A stretch of DNA of 28,442 bases from Prado023 sp049688395 (lineage in GTDB: Bacteria; Actinomycetota; Actinomycetes; S36-B12; CAIYMF01), in contig JBAVKQ010000078.1 of the NCBI GenBank assembly GCA_049688395.1, positions 1 to 28,442 of the forward strand, in the 5' to 3' direction. Under the pieces are notes generated by a model. It was not told where the DNA came from. It saw only the letters and a program-made list of their open reading frames with translations, and made no database searches. Below are positions 21,476 to 28,172 of this stretch, piece by piece. The position numbers and the translations under genes were made by a program. Within the stretch, counting starts at the first letter, position 1. The number at the start of each line of letters is the position of its first letter.

Positions 21476-22855
21476 TCACACGCCCGTGATCGCCGGGATC
21501 CGAGCCATCCGGATCGCCTGGACCATCGCGGCGTGATCGACCTCCGCCTGGTCTGCGTAGTCCATCGACCAGGAGGCGATCGCCGCGTCGAACTTGGTGC
21601 TCCCCCCGAGGTAGGCACTGATCGCCAGACGATCACCGGAGCGTGCGTGTGCCCGCGCCAGGGTCCAGCCGCAGGCGTGCAGGTAGCCGGTCAGGCCGGG
21701 CACCTCCAGCACGGACAGGTCGGGGGAGAACTTCATGTCGCGCAGCTGACGGACGTAGGTGTCGTGCACCCCGTGCTGGGCATCGGTGGCCGAGGTCCAT
21801 CCGATGAAGATGTCGGTGGCGGCCTGCATCACCCGCTGGCCGGCCACCACCCGGGCCCCGTGGTGGTCGAACTGCGAGGGCTGCGTGTACGGCTCGAGGA
21901 CCGAGGCCGTGGCCTCCTTGAACTGCAGCACGAGCGGGTCGCTGCCATCGACCCCCTGCAGGAGCAGGACGTAGCAGCGCGTGCCCACGCTGCCCACGCC
22001 GACGACCTTGCGCGCGATGTCCACCACCTCGAACTGGTCGAGCAGCGCCGCGCGATCGGTGACCAGCGTGGCGCGGTAGGCAGCGATCGCGTCCAGTCCG
22101 AGCAGCTCGGCATGCTCGGGCCCGACCCGCGTGAGCAGCGGCGGATCCTCGACGAACTGCCGCTGTCCGTCGACGACCTCGGTCAGCTTGGACATGGCCT
22201 GCAGGTTGGTGCGCTTGCGCGCACCGGCGATCGACTTCTCCACCCGGGCCAGGGCAGCCTCCGGATTCACGCTGCTGGCCAGCTGCCCGAGGCTGGACAT
22301 GTCCAGCCTCGAGTACCAGACGTCCAGCGTGCCCATGTCGGCGAACTGCCGAATGGCCTCCCGGTAGGACTGAGCACAGGCCTGGGCCATCTCGCTCTGG
22401 ACCGACCCGGACCAGCCGTTGGACCGTGCAGTCAGCACTGCGCTGGCGGCCAGGCGCTTGACGTCCCACTCGAAGGGGCCGGGATGGGTCTCGTCGAAGT
22501 CGTTGAGGTCGAACAGCAAGGTGCGTTCCGGCGAGGCGAACATGCCGAAGTTGGCTACGTGCGCATCACCGCACAGCTGCACCTGCAGGCCGGTGTTGGG
22601 CTGGCTGCCCAGGTCGGCCGCCATCAGCACCGCGGATCCGCGGTAGAAGGCGAACGCCGAGGTGCTCATCCGACCGTGTCGGATCGGTACCAGGTTCTGG
22701 AGTCGGGACTGCGACTGCTCGACCAGCAGCGCGACGGGGTCGGCGCGGTGCTCGGGCAGCTCCCACACGCCCAGTGACTGCCTGGGCACCGACTTGCGCG
22801 CTGCCTGCCCGTTGTCGACCCGGGCCTGCGGGGCCAGGTTCGTGGGGATGGACAC
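21476..22855 (-). CDS. DUF2252 family protein, kinase-fold-like
   Basis: A 459-residue member of DUF2252, common in actinobacteria and without an established function. Typical landmarks are HGRMSTSAFAFYRG (about 60-73), CGDAHVANFG (95-104) and LFDLNDFDET (114-123), followed by EWDVKRLAAS. GDAHxxN followed by DxNDFD resembles the catalytic loop and metal-binding DFD/DFG step of aminoglycoside-phosphotransferase-like kinases; that is my inference. A later VGVGSVGTRCYVLLLQG stretch and KEATASVLE are also conserved in this family. The GTG at 22855 is used: TAGAGT ends 6 nt upstream, so it is probably leaderless. It lies downstream of lexA on the same strand, 117 nt away, but appears to have its own promoter. 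Confidence 0.88.
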   Translation of the reverse strand: MSIPTNLAPQARVDNGQAARKSVPRQSLGVWELPEHRADPVALLVEQSQSRLQNLVPIRHGRMSTSAFAFYRGSAVLMAADLGSQPNTGLQVQLCGDAHVANFGMFASPERTLLFDLNDFDETHPGPFEWDVKRLAASAVLTARSNGWSGSVQSEMAQACAQSYREAIRQFADMGTLDVWYSRLDMSSLGQLASSVNPEAALARVEKSIAGARKRTNLQAMSKLTEVVDGQRQFVEDPPLLTRVGPEHAELLGLDAIAAYRATLVTDRAALLDQFEVVDIARKVVGVGSVGTRCYVLLLQGVDGSDPLVLQFKEATASVLEPYTQPSQFDHHGARVVAGQRVMQAATDIFIGWTSATDAQHGVHDTYVRQLRDMKFSPDLSVLEVPGLTGYLHACGWTLARAHARSGDRLAISAYLGGSTKFDAAIASWSMDYADQAEVDHAAMVQAIRMARIPAITGV

Positions 22856-22861
22856 ACCCGA

Positions 22862-22867
22862 ACTCTA
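22862..22867 (-). promoter_or_regulatory. -10 box TAGAGT for the leaderless DUF2252 gene
   Basis: Minus-strand TAGAGT ends exactly 6 nt before the GTG at 22855. No clear -35 hexamer. The 117-nt gap to lexA contains nothing else I can support. Confidence 0.45.
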
Positions 22868-22972
22868 GGACAGCCAGCCCCCATCCGGTGGCCGAACGCA
22901 TCGGGAGCGCGGGCTGGGCGCTGCGATCACGCCCCCGGCGGGTCGCCGCAGCAGGATGCCCGAGCCGATTGC

Positions 22973-23644
22973 TCAGACCCGGCGCAGGACCGCCACCACC
23001 GCGCCCATGATCACGGCCTGATCGCCGTTGATTGGTTCGAAGGCCGGGTTGTGCGGCATCAGCCAGGTGTGCCCGTCGCGCTGGCGCAGAGTCTTGATCG
23101 TGGCCTCCTCCTCGAGCAGGGCTGCCACGATGGTGCCGTTCTCGGCGGCCTGGCCGGAGCGGACCACCACGTAGTCACCGTCGCAGATCGCCGCGTCGAT
23201 CATCGAGTCGCCCTTGACGCGCAGCAGGAAGAGGTCGCCGTCGCCGACTAGTTCGCGCGGCAGCGGGAACACCGTCTCGACGGCCTGTTCGGCCAGGATG
23301 GGTCCACCAGCGGCGATCTGGCCCACCAGGGGCACCATCACGGCCCTGGGTGCCGTGTCGCCCAGGCCGGTCGGGTCCCCGAGCACCGAGTCGGGATCCA
23401 GGACCTCCATCGCACGGGGACGGTTGGGGTCCCTGCGCAGGAAGCCCTTGGCCTCGAGCACCTTGAGCTGGTGGGCGACGCTGGAGGGGGAGTTCAGGCC
23501 GACGGCCACTCCGATCTCGCGCACGCTCGGCGGGTATCCGCGCGTCTCGACACTGCGCCTGATCTCGTCGAGCACCTTGCGCTGGCGCACGGTCAGGCCG
23601 CTGTCGTCAGCGGGGGAGTCGGGCAGCGGATGAATCGTGGCCAT
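22973..23644 (-). CDS. lexA: LexA repressor
   Basis: The SOS-response repressor, which self-cleaves when stimulated by RecA filaments. It is 223 residues from the ATG at 23644. An N-terminal winged HTH contains GYPPSVREIGVAVGLNSPSS. The cleavage bond is Ala112-Gly113 in GQIAAGG, and the catalytic dyad is Ser147 (KGDSM) and Lys184 (ATIKT). All key residues are intact. GGAGG before the ATG fixes this start; the frame stays open upstream but runs through the promoter and SOS box and is not translated. It is divergent from the LysM gene across an intergenic region with LexA sites, as in mycobacteria and corynebacteria. Confidence 0.98.
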   Translation of the reverse strand: MATIHPLPDSPADDSGLTVRQRKVLDEIRRSVETRGYPPSVREIGVAVGLNSPSSVAHQLKVLEAKGFLRRDPNRPRAMEVLDPDSVLGDPTGLGDTAPRAVMVPLVGQIAAGGPILAEQAVETVFPLPRELVGDGDLFLLRVKGDSMIDAAICDGDYVVVRSGQAAENGTIVAALLEEEATIKTLRQRDGHTWLMPHNPAFEPINGDQAVIMGAVVAVLRRV

Positions 23645-23747
23645 GGTGCCTCCAGTTCGGTCCCACGTGAGTCGGACACCTGGCGATGTCAGACCCCTGC
23701 GCGAGGGTGTCTCGCAAGCGGTCCACAGGCTCGGACCGCCTGAGTGA

Positions 23748-23788
23748 ACGGTATCGCTGCCGCGCACATTGTTCAAACATTTGTTCGA
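23748..23788 (-). promoter_or_regulatory. lexA promoter with overlapping SOS box
   Basis: Minus strand: TTGAAC (23776-23771), 17-nt spacer, TACCGT (23753-23748), a good sigma-70-type promoter. The LexA site TCGAACAAATGTTTGA (23788-23773) differs from TCGAAC-N4-GTTCGA at one position and overlaps the -35 hexamer. This is the expected design for lexA autorepression. Confidence 0.8.
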
Positions 23789-23795
23789 TTTCGTC

Positions 23796-23824
23796 TTGAG
23801 CGTGTCGCCCGCAGGTGATAGAAC
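23796..23824 (+). promoter_or_regulatory. Promoter of the LysM gene
   Basis: TTGAGC (23796-23801), 17-nt spacer, TAGAAC (23819-23824). It starts 8 nt beyond the shared SOS box at 23773-23788, so LexA bound there could affect both divergent promoters. Confidence 0.55.
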
Positions 23825-23840
23825 TAGCACAGGCGTTCGA

Positions 23841-23856
23841 CCGAACACCAGTACGA
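23841..23856. promoter_or_regulatory. Second, weaker LexA-box candidate before the LysM gene
   Basis: CCGAACACCAGTACGA matches 10 of 12 defined positions of TCGAAC-N4-GTTCGA and lies in the 5' leader, just after the -10 box of the LysM gene. Confidence 0.45.
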
Positions 23857-23898
23857 GACAGCGAAGCAGCCGTCGAGCCGCACGAGGAGGAGGCCCCG

Positions 23899-24267
23899 AT
23901 GTCCACCTACAGCCCCGCAACGATCTGGCAGCCGACAGAGCGAGTCAGCGAGCCCGCGATTCAGCTGACCCGCCGCGGACGGTTGGCGCGCACCGCCGCC
24001 CTCCTGACCCTGTTGGCCGTCCTGGTGCTGATGTCCCTGGACGTGCTGAGCGGCGGGCGCGCACTGGCCGAGACCGCCCCGCCGTCCGTCGCGGTGTCGA
24101 CAGTCACCGCTGTGGTGGCCCAGGGGGACTCGCTGTGGTCGATCGCGCAGTCGGTCTCGCCAGCGGCTGACCCGCGGGCGGTGATCGGGGAGATCCGCGA
24201 GCTCAACGGGCTGCGCTCCAACCTCATCCAGCCCGGTCAGGTCCTGCTCGTTCCCGCAGGTTCCTGA
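23899..24267 (+). CDS. LysM-domain membrane protein, candidate SOS cell-division suppressor
   Basis: A 122-residue protein: a basic cytoplasmic N terminus (about 1-31), one membrane segment (about 32-50, TAALLTLLAVLVLMSLDVL) and an extracytoplasmic LysM domain (about 72-120; GDSLWSIAQSV ... LRSNLIQPGQVLLVP) that would bind peptidoglycan. The position, divergent from lexA and upstream of nrdR, is that of Rv2719c (ChiZ) in M. tuberculosis and divS in Corynebacterium, SOS-induced proteins that hold back division. The orthology is inferred from context and architecture. GAGGAGGAGG 6 nt before the ATG at 23899 decides the start over an upstream in-frame ATG at 23815, which lies in the promoter. 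Two LexA-box candidates precede it. Confidence 0.85.
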   Translation: MSTYSPATIWQPTERVSEPAIQLTRRGRLARTAALLTLLAVLVLMSLDVLSGGRALAETAPPSVAVSTVTAVVAQGDSLWSIAQSVSPAADPRAVIGEIRELNGLRSNLIQPGQVLLVPAGS

Positions 24268-24296
24268 CCCACTTCCGAACTCGTGTCGCCCGATGC

Positions 24297-24325
24297 TTGC
24301 GTCCTAGTGCCGCGAGAGCTAAGGT
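24297..24325 (+). promoter_or_regulatory. nrdR-nrdJ promoter
   Basis: TTGCGT (24297-24302), 17-nt spacer, TAAGGT (24320-24325). Predicted transcription start is near 24332, inside the first NrdR-box-like site. The leader to the nrdR ATG would be about 143 nt. Confidence 0.5.
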
Positions 24326-24394
24326 TCACCACATCTAGTAGTTACACCGGTGTAAGTCATCCACAGGTTGTGGTTGATGATCCACAGGTTCTGG
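24326..24394. promoter_or_regulatory. Three NrdR-box-like sites
   Basis: Site 1 TCACCACATCTAGTAG (24326-24341), site 2 CATCCACAGGTTGTGG (24358-24373), site 3 GATCCACAGGTTCTGG (24379-24394). They were compared with the NrdR consensus acaCwAtATaTwGtgt: site 1 fits the conserved core well, while sites 2 and 3 fit partly. CCACA-GGT-TGTGG in site 2 is a perfect dyad. Start-to-start spacings are 32 and 21 nt, about three and two helical turns; paired boxes about 31-32 nt apart are typical of NrdR regulation. TCATCCACA and TGATCCACA inside sites 2 and 3 also resemble DnaA boxes. Confidence 0.55.
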
Positions 24395-24474
24395 ACAGGA
24401 AATCCCCAGGTCGATCCCCAGGGAGGTCCTGTTCGGGCGTCGATGACCACTCGAAGTGTTGACCGGAGGCGACC

Positions 24475-24963
24475 ATGTACTGCCCCTTCTGCCGTTCCGC
24501 GGAGACCAGGGTGGTCGATTCGCGCTCCACCGAGGACGGCACCTCGATCCGCCGCCGGCGGCTCTGCCCAGCCTGCAGCCAGCGCTTCACGACCATCGAG
24601 ACCATGAGCATGCTCGTGGTCAAGCGCTCCGGGGTCGTGGAGCCGTTCAGCCGAGAGAAGGTCGTCTCCGGGGTCCGCAAGGCCTGCCAGGGCCGCCCGG
24701 TCAGCGAGGACGACCTCGCGCTGCTCGCCCAGCAGGTGGAGGAGCGGTTGCGCGCCTCCGGGCAGGCTGCCATCGCCTCCCACGACGTCGGGATGGCGAT
24801 CCTGGAACCACTGCGGATCCTCGACGAGGTCGCCTACCTGCGTTTCGCCTCTGTCTACCGGTCCTTCGAGTCCTTGGCCGACTTCGACGCCGAGATCGCC
24901 CTGCTCCGGGCAGCTCCAACCCGGCTCGAGCACTCGGTCGACCTGCGCAGCACCACGTCCTGA
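24475..24963 (+). CDS. nrdR: Transcriptional repressor NrdR
   Basis: A nucleotide-sensing repressor of ribonucleotide reductase genes. The 162-residue protein has a zinc ribbon with Cys3, Cys6, Cys31 and Cys34 (YCPFC ... LCPAC) and RRRR before the second pair. The ATP-cone domain, from about residue 47 (VVKRSGVVEPFSREKVVSGV) to about 136, binds ATP/dATP. A short variable tail follows. GGAGG about 7 nt before the ATG supports the start. Candidate NrdR boxes in its own promoter suggest autoregulation together with nrdJ, which follows after 182 nt on the same strand. Confidence 0.97.
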   Translation: MYCPFCRSAETRVVDSRSTEDGTSIRRRRLCPACSQRFTTIETMSMLVVKRSGVVEPFSREKVVSGVRKACQGRPVSEDDLALLAQQVEERLRASGQAAIASHDVGMAILEPLRILDEVAYLRFASVYRSFESLADFDAEIALLRAAPTRLEHSVDLRSTTS

Positions 24964-24984
24964 CCAGCTCTCCCGCTACCCCGA

Positions 24985-25149
24985 ATGGCTCAGCAGCACC
25001 GCACCACCGAACGACTCAACACCACCGCACCACCGCAGCCATTGCCTCCGTGCACCACACACCACGACCAGACGGACCCACGTCCGGCGCCCGGCCCACC
25101 GGGACACCCACCGCGGGACCCCGCGGCCGATCCAGAGGAGTACGCATGA
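24985..25149 (+). CDS. Possible 54-residue His/Pro-rich leader ORF before nrdJ
   Basis: An ATG at 24985 opens a frame that closes with a TGA overlapping the nrdJ ATG (ATGA at 25146-25149). The product would be rich in Pro, Thr and His (for example QQHRTTERLNTT). There is no Shine-Dalgarno sequence and third-position GC is unremarkable, so it may be chance. The segment also contains a direct repeat CACCGCACCACCG at 24997-25009 and 25023-25035. Otherwise the nrdR-nrdJ gap is C/A-rich with little predicted structure. Confidence 0.15.
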   Translation: MAQQHRTTERLNTTAPPQPLPPCTTHHDQTDPRPAPGPPGHPPRDPAADPEEYA

Positions 25150-28010
25150 CCCGAGCATCGTCGGACAGCCCGCGGGCCACCGAGACCAGGAGCAACGGCG
25201 CACGCAAGCCGCGCGTCGTGGCCGGCGTGCGCTTCGAGCGCGTTTTCACCACGCAGGGCGTGCACCCCTACGACGAGGTCACCTGGGAGTCCCGCGACGT
25301 CATCCAGACGAACTGGAAGACCAACGAGACGGTGTTCGAGCAGCGCGGGGTCGAGTACCCGGACTTCTGGTCGGTCAACGCCTACACGATAGTGACGACC
25401 AAGTACTTCCGGGGCGCGGTCGGCACGGCGCAGCGCGAACACAGCCTGCGCCAGCTCATCGACCGGGTCGTGCTGACCTACGCCCGTGCCGGTCGGGAGA
25501 ACGGGTACTTCACCACCGAGGGCGACGCCGAGATCTTCGAGCACGAGTTGACCTGGATGCTGCTCCACCAGGTGTTCTCGTTCAACTCTCCCGTCTGGTT
25601 CAACGTGGGCACCGCCTCTCCGCAGCAGGTCAGCGCCTGCTTCATCCTGTCCGTCGACGACACCATGGACTCGATCCTCAACTGGTACCGCGAGGAGGGT
25701 CGGATCTTCAAGGGCGGGTCGGGGGCCGGGCTGAACCTGTCACGGATCCGCTCGAGCAAGGAACTGCTGTCCAGCGGCGGCACGGCATCGGGTCCGGTGT
25801 CGTTCATGCGCGGTGCGGATGCCTCGGCCGGGACGATCAAGTCCGGTGGCGCCACCCGGCGCGCGGCCAAGATGGTCGTGCTCGACGTCGACCACCCCGA
25901 CATCGAGGAGTTCATTGCCACCAAGGTCGCCGAGGAGGAGAAGATCCGAGTCCTTCGCGACGCCGGGTTCGACATGGACCTCGGGGGCAAGGACATCACC
26001 TCCGTGCAGTACCAGAACGCCAACAACTCGGTGCGGGTCTCCGATGAGTTCATGCGTGCCGTCGAGGAGGATCGCGACTTCGGGTTGCGCGCCCGGGGCA
26101 CCGGCGAGGTCATCGAGACGGTCGGGGCCAAGAAGCTGTTCCGCACCATGTCGCAGGCAGCCTGGGCGTGCGCGGACCCGGGCATCCAGTACGACGACAC
26201 GATCAACGACTGGCACACCAACCCGGAGTCCGGGCGGATCACCGCGTCCAATCCGTGCTCGGAGTACATGAGCCTGGACAACTCCTCGTGCAACCTCGCC
26301 TCGCTGAACCTGCTGAAGTTCCTGCGCGAGGACGACACCTTCGACGCACAGCTGTTCAAGAAGGCGGTGGAGTTCATCATCACCGCCATGGACATCTCCA
26401 TCTGCTTCGCGGACTTCCCGACCGAGGCGATCGGGGACACCACGCGCAAGTACCGCCAGCTGGGGATCGGGTACGCCAACCTCGGCGCCCTGCTGATGGC
26501 CACCGGCCTGGCGTATGACTCCGACGCCGGTCGGGCGCTGGCCGCATCCATCACCAGCCTGATGACCGGCACCGCGTACAAGCGCTCGGCCGAGCTGGCC
26601 TCGGTGGTCGGACCCTACGAGGGCTATGCCCGCAACCGGGACGCCCACAGCCGGGTGATGCGCAAGCACGCAGCAGCCACTGACACGCTGCGCTCCTACT
26701 CGTCGCTGGACGCTGGCGTGCTCACGCTGGCCTCGAAGGTATGGAACGAGGGCATCGGGATCGGGTCGGTGCATGGATGGCGCAACGCCCAGGCCTCCGT
26801 GCTGGCCCCGACCGGCACGATCGGCTTCATGATGGACTGCGACACCACCGGCATCGAGCCGGACTTCTCCCTGGTCAAGTTCAAGAAGCTGGTCGGGGGA
26901 GGGTCGATGCAGATCGTCAACCAGACGATCCCGCGCGCGCTGACCCGTTTGGGCTACACCGGGGAGACGACCGAGGCGATCGTCGAGTACATCGCCGAGC
27001 ATGGCCACGTCATCGACGCCCCCGCACTCAGGGCCGAGCACTACTCGGTGTTCGACTGCGCGATGGGCCAGCGCGCGATCACGCCGATGGGGCACGTGCG
27101 GATGATGGCTGCCTGCCAGCCGTTCCTGTCCGGAGCGATCTCCAAGACCGTGAACATGCCCGAGTCGGCCTCGGTCGATGAGGTCGAGGAGATCTACTTC
27201 CAGGCCTGGAAGATGGGCGTCAAGGCGCTGGCAATCTACCGCGACAACTGCAAGGTGGGCCAGCCGCTGTCCGACGGCAAGGCCAAGAAGGCAGAGGCTG
27301 ACGTGCCGGCTGCGCAGATCGAGTATCGCCCGATCCGCAAGCGGCTGCCGAAGTCCCGGCCGAGCCGGACGGTCTCGTTCGCCGTGGGCGGTGCCGAGGG
27401 CTACATGACCGCTGGTTCCTACCCCGATGACGGACTCGGTGAGGTGTTCCTCAAGCTCGGCAAGCAGGGCTCGACCCTGGCCGGTGTGATGGACGCCTTC
27501 TCGATCGCCACCTCGATCGCCCTGCAGTACGGCGTGCCCCTCGAGGCGTTCGTGAACAAGTTCGTGAACATGCGCTTCGAGCCCTCCGGTATGACCGACG
27601 ATCCCGACATCCGGATGGCACAGTCGATCGTGGACTACATCTTCCGGCGCCTCGCACTGGACTACCTGCCCTACGAGGAGCGTGCGGCGCTGGGGATCTT
27701 CACCGCCGACGAGCGCTCGGCCCAGGTGTCGGCCAACTACGGCGGCGCCCAGTTGGAGATCGACGTCGATGGCCTGGACGGCACTCTGGGGGCCTCCGTG
27801 CCGAGCCCGGCGCAGCCCGGGCCGCAGGCAGCCGGGCACGCCGCCGGTGGGAAGTCGTTGTCCAACGTGCACTCCTCGGCCGAACTGCTCGATGCCATCA
27901 ACGGCAAGGCCTCCGACGCGCCGCTGTGCATGACCTGCGGAGTGAAGATGCGCCCAGCCGGTTCCTGCTACGTCTGCGAGGGCTGCGGAAGCACCAGCGG
28001 CTGCAGCTGA
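25146..28010 (+). CDS. nrdJ: Class II (vitamin B12-dependent) ribonucleotide reductase
   Basis: Reduces ribonucleotides to deoxyribonucleotides using adenosylcobalamin, with or without oxygen. The protein is 954 residues, usual for the large actinobacterial NrdJ. The radical-bearing Cys371 and Glu373 lie in NPCSEYMSLDNSSCNLASLN. Cys382, 11 residues on, and Cys165 (SACFILSVDD) form the expected redox pair; the 11-residue spacing equals that of the Lactobacillus leichmannii enzyme. PTGTIGFMMDCDTTGIEPDF is a further class II landmark. A Cys-rich C terminus (CMTCG, then CYVCEGCG) probably shuttles electrons or binds zinc. GAGGAG 5 nt before the ATG at 25146 sets the start; the much longer open frame covers nrdR and is not used. 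No cobalamin riboswitch is apparent upstream. Confidence 0.96.
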   Translation: MTRASSDSPRATETRSNGARKPRVVAGVRFERVFTTQGVHPYDEVTWESRDVIQTNWKTNETVFEQRGVEYPDFWSVNAYTIVTTKYFRGAVGTAQREHSLRQLIDRVVLTYARAGRENGYFTTEGDAEIFEHELTWMLLHQVFSFNSPVWFNVGTASPQQVSACFILSVDDTMDSILNWYREEGRIFKGGSGAGLNLSRIRSSKELLSSGGTASGPVSFMRGADASAGTIKSGGATRRAAKMVVLDVDHPDIEEFIATKVAEEEKIRVLRDAGFDMDLGGKDITSVQYQNANNSVRVSDEFMRAVEEDRDFGLRARGTGEVIETVGAKKLFRTMSQAAWACADPGIQYDDTINDWHTNPESGRITASNPCSEYMSLDNSSCNLASLNLLKFLREDDTFDAQLFKKAVEFIITAMDISICFADFPTEAIGDTTRKYRQLGIGYANLGALLMATGLAYDSDAGRALAASITSLMTGTAYKRSAELASVVGPYEGYARNRDAHSRVMRKHAAATDTLRSYSSLDAGVLTLASKVWNEGIGIGSVHGWRNAQASVLAPTGTIGFMMDCDTTGIEPDFSLVKFKKLVGGGSMQIVNQTIPRALTRLGYTGETTEAIVEYIAEHGHVIDAPALRAEHYSVFDCAMGQRAITPMGHVRMMAACQPFLSGAISKTVNMPESASVDEVEEIYFQAWKMGVKALAIYRDNCKVGQPLSDGKAKKAEADVPAAQIEYRPIRKRLPKSRPSRTVSFAVGGAEGYMTAGSYPDDGLGEVFLKLGKQGSTLAGVMDAFSIATSIALQYGVPLEAFVNKFVNMRFEPSGMTDDPDIRMAQSIVDYIFRRLALDYLPYEERAALGIFTADERSAQVSANYGGAQLEIDVDGLDGTLGASVPSPAQPGPQAAGHAAGGKSLSNVHSSAELLDAINGKASDAPLCMTCGVKMRPAGSCYVCEGCGSTSGCS

Positions 28011-28018
28011 TGTGACGT

Positions 28019-28058
28019 TGCGGGGTCTCTTGGACAGCTCTGGCCAGGGGACCCCGCA
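28019..28058 (+). terminator. Strong hairpin terminator after nrdJ
   Basis: TGCGGGGTC (28019-28027) and GACCCCGCA (28050-28058) form a perfect 9-bp stem. CTTGG and CCAGG inside it can extend the helix with one G-U pair. It begins 8 nt after the nrdJ stop and has no T-tract, a common actinobacterial form. Confidence 0.75.
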
Positions 28059-28124
28059 GTGTGTGCCCGGCAGGTCCAGTCCGACCGTTGCGGCGTGTCC
28101 CTTCCCCAGCGGTGTGCTGGCTTC

Positions 28125-28130
28125 TAGGCT
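28125..28130 (+). promoter_or_regulatory. -10 box TAGGCT before the last gene
   Basis: TAGGCT about 42 nt before the ATG at 28173; TTCCCC 17 nt further upstream is only a poor -35. A transcript would start near 28137. The rest of the gap after the terminator shows nothing else. Confidence 0.4.
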
Positions 28131-28172
28131 CGGGGTGAGCCGCCCGACCGGGCGGCAGACAGGATCGACGCG

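Noticed and set aside
23834..23847. GTTCG-AC-CGAAC inverted repeat before the LysM gene as a LexA site
   Set aside because: Half-sites are in the wrong order and spacing for TCGAAC-N4-GTTCGA.
23815..23898. N-terminal extension of the LysM protein from ATG 23815
   Set aside because: It would start inside the promoter -10 region, and GAGGAGGAGG clearly serves the ATG at 23899.
23645..23920. 92-codon N-terminal extension of LexA
   Set aside because: It runs through the lexA promoter and SOS box; GGAGG before 23644 marks the start.
24456..25145. 230-codon N-terminal extension of NrdJ
   Set aside because: It overlaps nrdR in another frame; the ATG at 25146 has a strong Shine-Dalgarno and gives a normal NrdJ.
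24268..25145. Cobalamin riboswitch for nrdR-nrdJ
   Set aside because: I looked for a B12-box-like core and paired arms in the nrdR leader and the nrdR-nrdJ gap and saw none.
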